Positions 18,607 through 26,266 of a stretch of DNA of 61,355 nt are shown piece by piece. The DNA lies in the IMG/VR virus record IMGVR_UViG_3300037180_000072, positions 1 to 61,355 of that record; one strand, written 5' to 3'. The notes beneath the pieces were generated by a model. That model did not search any database and was not told the DNA's origin. It saw nothing but the letters and a program-made list of their open reading frames with translations. The stretch comes from a virus. The first letter of the stretch is position 1, and each line of letters begins with the position of its first letter. Made by a program: the position numbers and the translations under genes.

Positions 18607-18632
18607 CCTCTGATTATGGTTGAAAGAGTCTT
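18607..18632 (-). promoter_or_regulatory. Late promoter-like motif, copy 3
   Basis: Minus-strand AAGACTC, 7 nt, CATAATCAGAGG. It carries one mismatch in the first block. It sits between the stop at 18647 and the GTG start at 18596. Confidence 0.7.
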
Positions 18633-18646
18633 AAATTAGTCAGCTA

Positions 18647-20047
18647 CTACATCAAGGTGAAATTTGGCGTCAATGATTGGACATTGTCGGCCCTGTCTTC
18701 GGACTCCAGCGCACGCTGTACCGCAAGAGCAGCCATCTGCATCTGTGATTGAGTCTCCGCCGCAGAAAGTCCGTAAGCCACGCGCATGCCCTGAAACAAA
18801 AGCATTTCGTAGAGCACGTACGATAAATCATCCGGCCACGGGAATATATCTTGAGGGGATGTAAATTTTGGAGCTTTCGCTTGATAGACAATGTTGAACG
18901 CATATGGATACGTACTCACTGGCTCGGACAAACGGAATTTCACCACGCCGTTTCCATAATCGCGCTCACAAGAAATGTTGAGTAAATCTCCGGTCGTGGT
19001 GTACTCCGGCGCAAGTCGATGCACCGCATCAATCGGAGTTACAGGCAGCGGAAAACTGTTGTTGTTGATGTCTACGACTGCGGCAGATTCAATCCAGCCG
19101 AAATTCCAAATACCGGGGGCGCCAGATGGCACGGCATAAATCGTCCCTCCGTCTGCGCCATTCACAATCGTAACTCCTGTCGGCGTTGTGAATGTGACCG
19201 CCGTTGGCGTTGCGGACAAAAGAGTAACGATCTTCCCGTTCAGTGTCGCATTCGTGCTGATCCCCGCGAACGTCATAATATCGCCCGGCGACATTGCATT
19301 CGGAACACTCACTGTCGTGACGCCGCCCGTTGCGGAAATGTTGCTGATCGAGCCGTACTGACCGGGCGTGCCGACAAGGGTGATGTGAAACTGATCCGGG
19401 ATTGCGATCAAAGTGTAAGTGTTAACCCACTGGCTCGTCTGCGTAAGCTGATTGTACGTGAATGTGCTGTTGTACGCGGGATTGACAACTCCGGCCACGA
19501 TAAATGCGGATGACCCAATATTGCCAACCTGAAATGGATGCGGGTCCAAAAATTGAACGGTGAAAGTTCCAGCCGCGGGGTTGAAAATTATTCCGGCGGT
19601 TTGCCAGTTGCCGGTCGGACCGTAAGAATTCCCACCGTTAAATGGGCCATAGACAACTTTTGCCAAACCGTTCTGGTACGTGCCTGGATTCAAATCCACT
19701 CCGGCACCACCAGCGGGAAGTTGCCCACCCGGGGTGACGCTATTTATCAAAACAAAACATGATGCTCCTGCAAACTTAAACTCTTGCAGACCCATCTGAG
19801 AAACTAGGAAGTGAGAATTCGCGGCAGGATTCGCTTCCCCGAGGTCCACTCGGTTAAACCACCAGGGCATCCTACGGGTCAGCAAGGTTTGCATTACATT
19901 GTCGCAAAGCCGGTACGCAGGCTGGCCATCGATACCACCAATTCCAAAAAAGCGTTGGAGTTTTGTCGCAATCGAGCATTGATCCATCATGGCCTGAACA
20001 GTCGTGGTGGCGTTCACGTTGGGAACAAGATTCGAATTGCTTGACAT
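18647..20047 (-). CDS. Putative head-tail adaptor / tail structural protein
   Basis: Protein of 466 residues. An N-terminal helical segment (VQAMMDQCSIATKLQRFFGIGG) and a C-terminal part (DIFPWPDDLSYVLYEMLLFQGMRVAYG followed by a helix with QMQMAALAVQRALESED) resemble the helix-bundle ends of podovirus adaptor or gatekeeper proteins. A beta-sandwich insert in the middle contains a TLNGKIVTLL module like those in the nozzle-like protein. The place, first gene of the tail operon after a terminator and late motif 4, supports a connector role. Direct homology is not certain. Confidence 0.45.
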   Translation of the reverse strand: MSSNSNLVPNVNATTTVQAMMDQCSIATKLQRFFGIGGIDGQPAYRLCDNVMQTLLTRRMPWWFNRVDLGEANPAANSHFLVSQMGLQEFKFAGASCFVLINSVTPGGQLPAGGAGVDLNPGTYQNGLAKVVYGPFNGGNSYGPTGNWQTAGIIFNPAAGTFTVQFLDPHPFQVGNIGSSAFIVAGVVNPAYNSTFTYNQLTQTSQWVNTYTLIAIPDQFHITLVGTPGQYGSISNISATGGVTTVSVPNAMSPGDIMTFAGISTNATLNGKIVTLLSATPTAVTFTTPTGVTIVNGADGGTIYAVPSGAPGIWNFGWIESAAVVDINNNSFPLPVTPIDAVHRLAPEYTTTGDLLNISCERDYGNGVVKFRLSEPVSTYPYAFNIVYQAKAPKFTSPQDIFPWPDDLSYVLYEMLLFQGMRVAYGLSAAETQSQMQMAALAVQRALESEDRADNVQSLTPNFTLM

Positions 20048-20053
20048 ATTTTT

Positions 20054-20079
20054 CCCTCACTTATGGACAAAAAAGTCTT
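20054..20079 (-). promoter_or_regulatory. Late promoter-like motif, copy 4
   Basis: Minus-strand AAGACTT, 7 nt, CATAAGTGAGGG. It lies 7 bases upstream of the ATG at 20047, with GAGGG doubling as the ribosome site. A terminator hairpin lies just upstream, so this is a true transcription-unit boundary. Confidence 0.8.
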
Positions 20080-20099
20080 GTTTTTGTGGGCCAAAATAC

Positions 20100-20137
20100 A
20101 AACGCCCCGCCGAGGGGTCAACCACAGCGGGGCGTTT
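20100..20137 (-). terminator. Rho-independent-type terminator
   Basis: An 11-bp stem AAACGCCCCGC / GCGGGGCGTTT encloses a 16-nt loop and is followed on the minus strand by GTATTTT. It lies downstream of the gene ending at 20203 and just before late motif 4. The stem is symmetric enough to act in both directions. Confidence 0.75.
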
Positions 20138-20202
20138 GCCGGAGCATCCCAGTTCGTTTTTCCTGACGTTGAGCAGACGCCGGGCGAAGAGGGAAGGTCG
20201 TT

Positions 20203-20523
20203 TTACTTCGTTTCGATCTCGGTCTTAATCGCCTGGCCCACAGCTTGCTCAACCTGCTCTTCGAGCGTCTGTACCGCCGGGCTCTCTTGGGCCTTTGCGG
20301 CCTCGCGCTTCAGCACTCCAATAATGTGCTGGGCGTATTGCAAAGCGCCTTCGATTGAGTGGAGCGTTCCAATCGCCTGTTCGCGCTGCTTGATCAGACT
20401 GACAAGTTGCTCTTCGTGAATCTGAATTGCGCTTTTTGGCGCCGTTGGTGCGGGCAAGGGTGATGCCGATTGCGACAGAACCGGCGGGGTGGCCGGGCCT
20501 GGAAATTCCTTTACTTCGCTCAT
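20203..20523 (-). CDS. Small coiled-coil protein, unknown
   Basis: Protein of 106 residues. A Pro/Ala/Ser-rich N-terminus (1-35) precedes a long amphipathic helix (EEQLVSLIKQREQAIGTL ... QTLEEQVEQAVGQAIK) likely to form a coiled coil. No known domain. It ends before a strong terminator and follows a two-helix membrane gene. A lysis-cassette spanin role is not supported because no signal or lipobox is present. Confidence 0.5.
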   Translation of the reverse strand: MSEVKEFPGPATPPVLSQSASPLPAPTAPKSAIQIHEEQLVSLIKQREQAIGTLHSIEGALQYAQHIIGVLKREAAKAQESPAVQTLEEQVEQAVGQAIKTEIETK

Positions 20524-20578
20524 GGTGTTGCCTCCGATTGAATTTTACTTCTGCTGCCGTTTGCTACCGCTTGCTACT

Positions 20579-20797
20579 TCAATTCTGCCAGTAACCGTGG
20601 CTGTGGCCGACGTGAGTTCCGAACAAAGCCCCCAACGGGAAGAAAATGTTCAGAAGCCACAACACCACTGCCACGACGGCGATGACATCGATGATCTTGA
20701 CAAACGGAGCCCAGATGTAGGGCGCCAGGTAAGTGTTCACAAGCCACAACAGAACTCCGACCACAATCAGGATCAGAAGTACTTGGATGATTGGCAC
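20579..20797 (-). CDS. Small membrane protein, two TM helices
   Basis: The start is placed at GTG 20797, because the upstream frame has only a TTG lying inside the preceding gene; an AAGAAAGAAG purine run lies upstream. This gives 72 residues: a hydrophobic helix at about 3-20 (VLLILIVVGVLLWLV), a short loop, a second helix (IIDVIAVVAVVLWLLNIFF) and a His/Gly C-terminus. Holin-like in size and topology, but not adjacent to the endolysin. The start codon is uncertain. Confidence 0.5.
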   Translation of the reverse strand: MPIIQVLLILIVVGVLLWLVNTYLAPYIWAPFVKIIDVIAVVAVVLWLLNIFFPLGALFGTHVGHSHGYWQN

Positions 20798-20861
20798 TTT
20801 GTGTTTTACTTCTTTCTTTAATGCACCTGCTTTTCTGTTTCGGGTAAAAATTTGTCGAGAG

Positions 20862-21833
20862 TTATAGCTGGAACAGCGCAATATTTTGCTGTTCCGGCAC
20901 AGCCGCAGTCGCGGTCAAGTTTTCAAAGTGCGCGCGGACAAGAACGGCGCGACCTCGGCTGGTCCAAGTAACCGATCCGTCAGTGACGGTTGATCCCTTG
21001 GCGATGTTCTGGAACGCGGCGGAGCCGATGAAAGTCGCGGCAGTGTTCTGCGTCCCGGCCTGCGTGGCCTGGAACAGAATTCCGTTCAGGACCATGTAGG
21101 TTCCGTTGGCAACCGCAGCTTGGGTGTACGTGGTCGTACCCGGCGTTGCGCCAGGATATACCGGCGAGAGACAGTCGAAGCCGTAGCCGATGGAAACTCC
21201 CGTGGTCTGAGTTCCTCCATCAGGCTGAATGTAATGGACCGGCTTGTAAACTTTCCACTGCGAGCCGGAGTTGGGAACCACGAAGTAATAATCCAGCGTG
21301 GTGTTCGCGGGCACGGAAGGATACGCGGCCTGAATTCCCGAACCATCGAGGGTCGGAACCGCAGCGCCGGTGCCGTAAACTTCAAGCAGCACGGAGGTCG
21401 TCGCGACCGGATAACCAGTGACGGTGCCGCCGTTGACTGCAAGTGCGCTCGGGGACGGGCTCGAAGACGTAGCCGCAGTGTTCAAGGCTTCGCCAGTGGA
21501 CGAGGCTTCGGAGTAAATCTGCCAGCCAATGATCGTCGCGCCAACCGTGGGAACCGTGGGCTGGGCAACCGTAACCGCGCCGGTGGACGCCGAAACAGAG
21601 ACTCCAACTTCCGCCGAAGGCAGAGACACGCCTTCCGCAGTAACCCAAGTCACCTTGACGTAGGCGGTGCTGGACGCAAGCGAACCAGAGCCAGAGTGAT
21701 AGGTCAACGAGGGAGTCGCCGGGGCGGGCTCGCCGAACGTGCTCAGCGTAATGTCGTAAAATGCGCTGGGCGCGTTTGCGCCGCGATAGGATGTGATGTA
21801 CCCGCGAGACTGCGAAGTGTTCGTGAAAGCCAT
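20862..21833 (-). CDS. Beta-rich virion structural protein
   Basis: Protein of 323 residues. It has repeated beta-sandwich stretches rich in Ala, Ser, Thr and Gly, including a fibronectin-like segment at about 40-125 (YVKVTWVTAEGVSLPSAEV ... GWQIYSEA). The C-terminus holds GSVTWTSRGRAVLVRAHFENL. It is led by late motif 5 with a leader of about 45 bases. It is probably a minor tail or head decoration protein; the exact role is not recognisable. Confidence 0.45.
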   Translation of the reverse strand: MAFTNTSQSRGYITSYRGANAPSAFYDITLSTFGEPAPATPSLTYHSGSGSLASSTAYVKVTWVTAEGVSLPSAEVGVSVSASTGAVTVAQPTVPTVGATIIGWQIYSEASSTGEALNTAATSSSPSPSALAVNGGTVTGYPVATTSVLLEVYGTGAAVPTLDGSGIQAAYPSVPANTTLDYYFVVPNSGSQWKVYKPVHYIQPDGGTQTTGVSIGYGFDCLSPVYPGATPGTTTYTQAAVANGTYMVLNGILFQATQAGTQNTAATFIGSAAFQNIAKGSTVTDGSVTWTSRGRAVLVRAHFENLTATAAVPEQQNIALFQL

Positions 21834-21879
21834 GTGTGTTTTCCTTAATCGCCGGTGAAACCAGCGGAGGTCTGAGTGA

Positions 21880-21906
21880 CCCTCTAACTATGGTCGGATA
21901 AGTCTT
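21880..21906 (-). promoter_or_regulatory. Late promoter-like motif, copy 5
   Basis: Minus-strand AAGACTT, ATCCGAC, CATAGTTAGAGGG. The TAA stop of the glycosyltransferase above is formed by the first bases of the motif, so it sits exactly at the gene junction. Confidence 0.75.
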
Positions 21907-22828
21907 AAAATGTGGAGACTTCGAAGCGCAGCGGGGGATGATTCAGATTCGCGAGACAATATTCGTTTCGCAAAACTTCAGCGAATGGCCTAATTCTATC
22001 GTATTGGTGCAGAATTGTGAAACGACTCAAATCAGGAATTCCTGAGTTCCAAAGGATCGACAAATTCTCAACCCATCCTTGGCCGTGAGTGTCAAACGGA
22101 GCCACCTCGGGCCAATCCAACATTTTCTCGCGATCATCCGAGTTGGACAAGGCAACCAGATTCACGCACCAATGGTCGCTCATTTTCGGGACCAAGGTAA
22201 TGTCCTGATAAGCTTTCTGGTGCATCAAAGTGTTGTACACTGGCTGGTCGGCGCCCCAGAGTCGATCACTCAAATCTCGGCCAAGAAGATAAATGCCCAT
22301 GGACACGTCTGAAATATATTGCGCCCGGCCAGCGATCACGCCGGAACAGTAAATCATCTTCGGCAGCATCCACGAAGAAATTTCCTTGAATCCTTTGTTG
22401 ACCCAATCCACATTGCCGGATTGATCCCGGTGCAGCAAATATTCCGGCGCCGCGACAAGTCCCGCGTCTCCAATATTCTTCTCCAGCCACTTCGATGGAT
22501 TACCTTGAAAAATTACGTCCCGCGTATCACAGCAAATTACGAAGCGATAGCCAAAGTGAGATTCCAGATATTTGTGGATCAGCAGGAAGCGGCCAACGTA
22601 AGGGAAGTATCTGCCGAGGGGCTGGCTAGGATTGGAGAACTCGATTACCGGAATTTCGACGAGATCGAAGCCAAGCGCGGCGAGATTCTGGCGAGCAAGT
22701 GGCGAGATATCTTTGACGAACAAAACTTTTTTGCCTGCGTAGCCGGAGCGGACAAGAGAGGTGGCAAAGGGCTCGATTGCTGGCCAATCGTAATTGGCGG
22801 CGAGGCCGAGGACAAGATCAGTCACCAC
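21905..22828 (-). CDS. Glycosyltransferase, GT-A-like with DxD-type motif
   Basis: Protein of 307 residues starting at GTG directly after the upstream TAG. The VICCDTRDVIFQ segment (about 97-108) is a classic metal-binding DxxD site at the end of a beta strand. A conserved YCSGVIAG stretch and WGADQPVYNTL (helix with D and Q) follow as in sugar transferases related to DUF616-type and core polysaccharide enzymes. Donor and acceptor are unknown. It is coupled to another glycosyltransferase immediately upstream (22829-23605). Confidence 0.7.
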   Translation of the reverse strand: MVTDLVLGLAANYDWPAIEPFATSLVRSGYAGKKVLFVKDISPLARQNLAALGFDLVEIPVIEFSNPSQPLGRYFPYVGRFLLIHKYLESHFGYRFVICCDTRDVIFQGNPSKWLEKNIGDAGLVAAPEYLLHRDQSGNVDWVNKGFKEISSWMLPKMIYCSGVIAGRAQYISDVSMGIYLLGRDLSDRLWGADQPVYNTLMHQKAYQDITLVPKMSDHWCVNLVALSNSDDREKMLDWPEVAPFDTHGQGWVENLSILWNSGIPDLSRFTILHQYDRIRPFAEVLRNEYCLANLNHPPLRFEVSTF

Positions 22829-23605
22829 CTAAAGTAAAATCTTCTTCTGCCCTTCCGGCAAATTCGCGTTCACTTCATCCAATTTCTCTTGGTACGTTAC
22901 CACGGGATAGCTGTTCTTGGGAAGTTTATATGTGTTCCCAGTGGCGTAATCGACATGCACGGGAAGCACGCCACCGTGAGCCCAGATTTCGTAGCCAGCA
23001 TCTGAAACTTTTTTGGCAAAGAATACGTCGTCCGTCCCGCTGCGCCCAACAATCTTAACTTCTATACCATTACGCATTTCCGTGTCACCAAGTTTTGCTT
23101 CCGAGGTATCCTTGAACCAAGGTTTCGGAATATCTTTCATCACGCTTGTGCGGACCATCATGCATCCTGTGCCCAGCCCCTTGCACTTGAATACGTCTCC
23201 GATAGTCCATTCCCAGTATGGCCCGGCGCCCAGTTCCATAAATACAATTGGCATTGGCGGAACATCCTTAGTGCAGTAGATTCCACCGCAGATAGCGGCT
23301 TTGGGGTGCTGTGCCAAAACATAGTAGAGTTCCTGAACAGCGCTGGCAGGAGGAACGGTATCGTCGTCGATCCACATCATAAACTCAGCGTTCACTTTGA
23401 TCGCAACTTCAGCCAGTTCTTCGCGCTGTTTATCTCGCGTATGCCCTGAACCAGGCGCGGCCTTGCTGATGTACCAAAAATGATTCATGCCCACAGGGAA
23501 ACTTAAAGACGCAAGGGCCATGGCCCATTCGATACAAACATTGCGGCCAGAGGAAGGGACAAGGATTGCGATGCCGTTGGGTGGCGTGGGTTTGGTGTCA
23601 GACAT
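22829..23605 (-). CDS. Glycosyltransferase, GT-A (family 2-like)
   Basis: Protein of 258 residues. The N-terminal strand IAILVPSSGR, the DDD metal site in FMMWIDDDTVPP (D80-D82), the acceptor-side GGIYCTKD, and GTDDVFFAKKVSDAGYEIW (ED-like base region) match GT-A transferases. It lacks membrane helices, so it acts in the cytoplasm. The ATG overlaps the end of the upstream gene by 8 bases. With the two other transferases it probably builds a glycan on virion proteins or alters the host envelope. Confidence 0.75.
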   Translation of the reverse strand: MSDTKPTPPNGIAILVPSSGRNVCIEWAMALASLSFPVGMNHFWYISKAAPGSGHTRDKQREELAEVAIKVNAEFMMWIDDDTVPPASAVQELYYVLAQHPKAAICGGIYCTKDVPPMPIVFMELGAGPYWEWTIGDVFKCKGLGTGCMMVRTSVMKDIPKPWFKDTSEAKLGDTEMRNGIEVKIVGRSGTDDVFFAKKVSDAGYEIWAHGGVLPVHVDYATGNTYKLPKNSYPVVTYQEKLDEVNANLPEGQKKILL

Positions 23606-23939
23606 GATCGGCGCTCTTCGGCGGCGCGGGTTCGGGAGATACGGGAGACGCAGGCAAAGTAATAACCTTCGGCAGCCTGTACGGGGCCACGAAATCTTTC
23701 CAGATCAAATTCAGTCTCGCGTGGCGTGCGCGCGGAGCAAGTTCGCCCACACCGTCGAGGGAGTGCATAATCAAGTCCTCGATGGCGCTGCAAAGTTCGT
23801 GGTTGAACTCAGGCTCGAACGCGGCGTCGCCGCCAACTGCGAACATCAGTTGGCCTTCGAGATCAAGTAAATGTTCCCAGACTTGGACGGCGTGCTTAAA
23901 AGTGTCGCCGGAATCGTCGCGAGATTTGGAACGGGGCAC
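23598..23939 (-). CDS. Unknown acidic helical protein
   Basis: Protein of 113 residues. It starts at GTG 23939 with an AGGAGG ribosome site 6 bases upstream. Mostly helical (AVQVWEHLLDLEGQLMFAV ... HELCSAIEDLIMHSL) with a Pro-rich C-terminus. No domain recognised. It overlaps the family 2-like glycosyltransferase by 8 bases, which suggests coupled translation. Confidence 0.55.
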   Translation of the reverse strand: MPRSKSRDDSGDTFKHAVQVWEHLLDLEGQLMFAVGGDAAFEPEFNHELCSAIEDLIMHSLDGVGELAPRARHARLNLIWKDFVAPYRLPKVITLPASPVSPEPAPPKSADHV

Positions 23940-23947
23940 CGAGCCTC

Positions 23948-24091
23948 CTATTTGCGTTCACGCAAGACTATACCAGCGGAGGTGATCAGAAGCAACCATT
24001 TATTTTTGGTGGTTTCGTGGAAATGGGACTCACAAACGAAAAAATCGGATAGGGCCGGAGAGGTGCAGGTGGGTTTGCAGCAATGGGACAT
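23948..24091 (-). CDS. Small Cys-rich protein, 47 residues
   Basis: ATG at 24091, stop TAG 23948-23950, with GGGGAG about 11 bases upstream. The product begins MSHCCKPTCTS and has a third region FVCESHFHE, so it may bind metal through three to five Cys/His ligands. The gap between 23939 and 24139 would otherwise be empty, and the stop lies next to the AGGAGG of the next gene, which favours a real gene. No family known. Confidence 0.4.
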   Translation of the reverse strand: MSHCCKPTCTSPALSDFFVCESHFHETTKNKWLLLITSAGIVLRERK

Positions 24092-24138
24092 TAGATCGGG
24101 CGCTCCCCGTCCGGCACTTGAAGAAAAATTTCCGTTAT

Positions 24139-24645
24139 TTACGAACCTTCGTACGCGATGATCTGTTGCACGATGGCGTAATCTTTATGCGGACCCATGA
24201 GTACGGGCTTGCCTCGCGGATGCTCTGCGTCGGGCGCGAGCACAAACCAGGACTTGGGATAAATGAGCGCCTGGCACAGGACGCATATGCCTCGCGCCTG
24301 CCTGTCGGGGTAGTTCCGTATTAACCGGACAGAAGTCTGCCCGCGCTTATCCAAATGCGTGCAACGATTCTGCCTCTCCTGATCTTGCTTCAACCTTTCA
24401 TCTTCGTCCTGCTTCCACTGAGCGCGCTCGCGTTTTTCTCGCGCAACTTTAGCCTCATCCACATGCGGGGCAGTGATCGCTCGAATTTTCTCCGGCGTCA
24501 AAGCCATCCCTTCCAGCGTCGGCGTCAATCCAGCGAACACTGCGGCCACAGCCTCTTTCACGGCAGCAGACACCATTGCGTTCATACCGGCCATCTGCTC
24601 GGGATTGGGTGCCGAACTCCGATTTCCTTCTTGTGCGTTTGCCAT
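24139..24645 (-). CDS. Unknown protein with Cys motif and coiled coil
   Basis: Protein of 168 residues. An Ala/Met-rich N-terminal helix (18-45) is followed by a very charged coiled-coil segment (about 65-90), then a C-terminal part with CTHL ... GICVLCQALIYP, which could bind zinc through C-x2-C plus C/H. It has a good ribosome site (AAGGAG). It is the first gene after late motif 6. Confidence 0.5.
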   Translation of the reverse strand: MANAQEGNRSSAPNPEQMAGMNAMVSAAVKEAVAAVFAGLTPTLEGMALTPEKIRAITAPHVDEAKVAREKRERAQWKQDEDERLKQDQERQNRCTHLDKRGQTSVRLIRNYPDRQARGICVLCQALIYPKSWFVLAPDAEHPRGKPVLMGPHKDYAIVQQIIAYEGS

Positions 24646-24715
24646 TTCAGTCTCCTTGTTTCCGGGCTCAATTGTTCGAGTGCTCGATTACGGGATGCTC
24701 CAAAGCGGCAGAGTG

Positions 24716-24742
24716 CCCTATATCTATGGTTGAATAAGTCTT
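24716..24742 (-). promoter_or_regulatory. Late promoter-like motif, copy 6
   Basis: Minus-strand AAGACTT, ATTCAAC, CATAGATATAGGG. The downstream end TATAGGG looks like the initiation region of T7-type promoters. The sequence upstream of the motif (to about 24759) is nearly identical to that at copy 10. The gene starts about 70 bases downstream. Confidence 0.8.
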
Positions 24743-24785
24743 AAAGTTTCTGAAATCTTATTACAAGTATCGCGGGCAGGAGAAG

Positions 24786-25376
24786 CTATTCGAGGACGTT
24801 GCCAATATTTCTCTGAATCATTTGCTCGCCGCCGTGGCGAAAATCTGCAAGCGTTTCTTGCCATCTTTGATCGTTCCATGCATCATTGGGCTCGCCGAAC
24901 TCCTCAAGCACCTGCTCCCATGTGATCGCGCCCTTCAGTAAGCAATAAACGATTACGGTGCGCCAGCCTCTTCGCTCTTCTGTCGGCAGATCGCGGTCGT
25001 CCACAATTGCGTACGAAAACTCCGTGAGCCACCCCTTCGGGAATCCAGTCAGAAATTGAATTCGCCCGTACTCCGAGGAGTACAGTCCCCAGTCATCGGG
25101 AAAATTTATCTGAGATTGTATGATCAGATGGGGATTGAGTTTTTGCAGCCGATAAATCAAATCGCTGGAGTGCATGCATTCGCCCTTGCGTCGGCTCCAG
25201 TCTGAAAACCAATCATGGTCGCCTTCGCGGTATCTCTGAAGTAAGGGCTCGATTTTCTGATCGATGTACCGGGCCTTGGCTTCGTCCCAAACTTCGAAGT
25301 CGGCAGGCTTCGCGTTCTTTACGCGTTCCCATGATTTGCGCTCGAAATGTTCTGCGGAAAATAAATCAAGAGCCAT
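24786..25376 (-). CDS. Unknown lysis-operon protein
   Basis: The start is set at ATG 25376, sharing bases with the endolysin stop (TAATG). This gives 196 residues, mixed alpha/beta, rich in Trp and charged residues (HDWFSDWSRRKGECMHSSDLI ... WGLYSSEYGRIQFLTGFPKGW). No domain recognised. Tight coupling to the endolysin suggests it is expressed with the lysis functions. Confidence 0.5.
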   Translation of the reverse strand: MALDLFSAEHFERKSWERVKNAKPADFEVWDEAKARYIDQKIEPLLQRYREGDHDWFSDWSRRKGECMHSSDLIYRLQKLNPHLIIQSQINFPDDWGLYSSEYGRIQFLTGFPKGWLTEFSYAIVDDRDLPTEERRGWRTVIVYCLLKGAITWEQVLEEFGEPNDAWNDQRWQETLADFRHGGEQMIQRNIGNVLE

Positions 25377-25810
25377 TATGCGTAAAATTTCTGCGAGCCA
25401 ATGGACGCGGTCAGCGCGTGGCCTTCCGTCCCCAGTCCATCCGGGCCCGCGATCACTCGCGTAAACCATGGGCTGTTCGCGGTCTTGGGATTTTCGTAGT
25501 AATGGGCGCCATCTGTTGGATCAGGATCGTCGCCATTCAATACTTGCGGGCAAAGTGAAACGCAGTATGCAAATTGCACGTCGCCGGGCGGAGGAATCAA
25601 GTTGAATTCGGCATCGGAGGTCACGCTCATACTGGTGAATTGGTTTTTCATGTAAATAGCGCCGTGAAGTGTTTTAGCAAAGCCGGGCGCGCCAACTCGA
25701 TTCTTGATGACGTGCGCCACCGCACGCATTCCGATCTGCCCTTGGCCGCGAGCCTCTTTCCAAACACACAGTTCCATGGATTGAAGATCGTTTGCGTCGT
25801 ACTCCAGCAT
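25376..25810 (-). CDS. SleB-like cell wall hydrolase (endolysin)
   Basis: Protein of 144 residues. The opening LCVWKEARGQGQIGMRAVAHVIKNRV is the signature of the cell wall hydrolase 2 / SleB family (PF07486). E19 in WKEARGQ is the expected catalytic Glu, and the family cuts peptidoglycan as a lytic transglycosylase or muramidase. No signal peptide, so it needs a holin to reach the wall. It is the first gene of its operon, below a sigma70-like promoter (25859-25887) and tandem operator-like repeats. Confidence 0.85.
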   Translation of the reverse strand: MLEYDANDLQSMELCVWKEARGQGQIGMRAVAHVIKNRVGAPGFAKTLHGAIYMKNQFTSMSVTSDAEFNLIPPPGDVQFAYCVSLCPQVLNGDDPDPTDGAHYYENPKTANSPWFTRVIAGPDGLGTEGHALTASIGSQKFYA

Positions 25811-25829
25811 TGTTGCCCCCTTCGTAACA

Positions 25830-25862
25830 CGGCCATGTTAATTACCCCGGCCATGGTAAATA
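25830..25862. repeat. Two tandem 15-bp operator-like repeats
   Basis: CGGCCATGTTAATTA (25830-25844) and CGGCCATGGTAAATA (25848-25862) differ at two positions and are spaced 18 bases apart. They fall between the minus-strand -10 box and the endolysin ATG, where a repressor would block the lysis gene. The binding protein is unknown. Confidence 0.5.
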
Positions 25863-25887
25863 TCTCAAATTTCTCTTGACAAGTCAA
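25859..25887 (-). promoter_or_regulatory. Sigma70-like promoter for the endolysin operon
   Basis: On the minus strand: TTGACT (25882-25887), a 17-bp spacer, GATATT (25859-25864). It is back to back with the plus-strand promoter; the two -35 boxes form the inverted repeat TTGAC-AA-GTCAA. Confidence 0.5.
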
Positions 25888-25903
25888 CCCAGTTTGATAC
25901 CAT
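25876..25903 (+). promoter_or_regulatory. Sigma70-like promoter on the plus strand
   Basis: TTGACA (25876-25881), a 16-bp spacer, TACCAT (25898-25903), with TG one base before the -10 (extended -10). It is the best sigma70-type promoter seen on the plus strand and points into the structured region at 25908-26245. Confidence 0.65.
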
Positions 25904-25907
25904 GTGT

Positions 25908-26245
25908 TCGAGGCTGACACCTTAGTCCGGGTTGGATAGTGGTCCCGGAGTGAGCGCTAAATGGACCCGAGGCGGGCGCGCTCCATGGATGTGGGATCGT
26001 CACCCACCGGCCTCGACCTTTTGAGTTAGGGTTGGCGACTGATAATCGCCAAGGGGGCTAACAAGCTCTCTGCGGGTCTCGAAAAGATGCACTTGACTGT
26101 GCTAACCGCACCCTGAATTAGTCGCATCTGCGTAAACTGGTCTCATGGATCGAGGGCGCAGAATAAAGTCGGGCGACAAGCGCCAGTGGCTTCGTAATGG
26201 ACGACCGGGTAACGCCGCCTATCCTACGAAGACTAATCACTGAGA
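25908..26245 (+). ncRNA. Putative large structured non-coding RNA
   Basis: No conserved protein is read from the minus strand here, yet the plus strand folds into many perfect helices. TCGAGGC 25908-25914 pairs with 26010-26016 and encloses CCGGG/CCCGG (25927/25944), GAGCGC/GCGCTC (25952/25978) and GTGGG/CCCAC (25991/26003). GTTAG/CTAAC (26025/26058) encloses TTGGCGA/TCGCCAA (26032/26046). AGATGC/GCATCT is at 26085/26124, GGCGC/GCGCC at 26155/26180 and CTTCGTA/TACGAAG at 26190/26225. It begins a few bases after the plus-strand promoter. I recognise no RNA family. The 3' end is not defined by a terminator, and it could also be a structured leader for the short ORF at 26267. Confidence 0.6.
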
Positions 26246-26266
26246 AGCAGCCCGCAAACCTTCGAA

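Noticed and set aside
25908-26245. RNase P RNA, tmRNA or 6S RNA identity for the plus-strand RNA
   Set aside because: None of the conserved loops of these families could be placed in order; the resemblance is limited to short words such as GGGTAACGCC.
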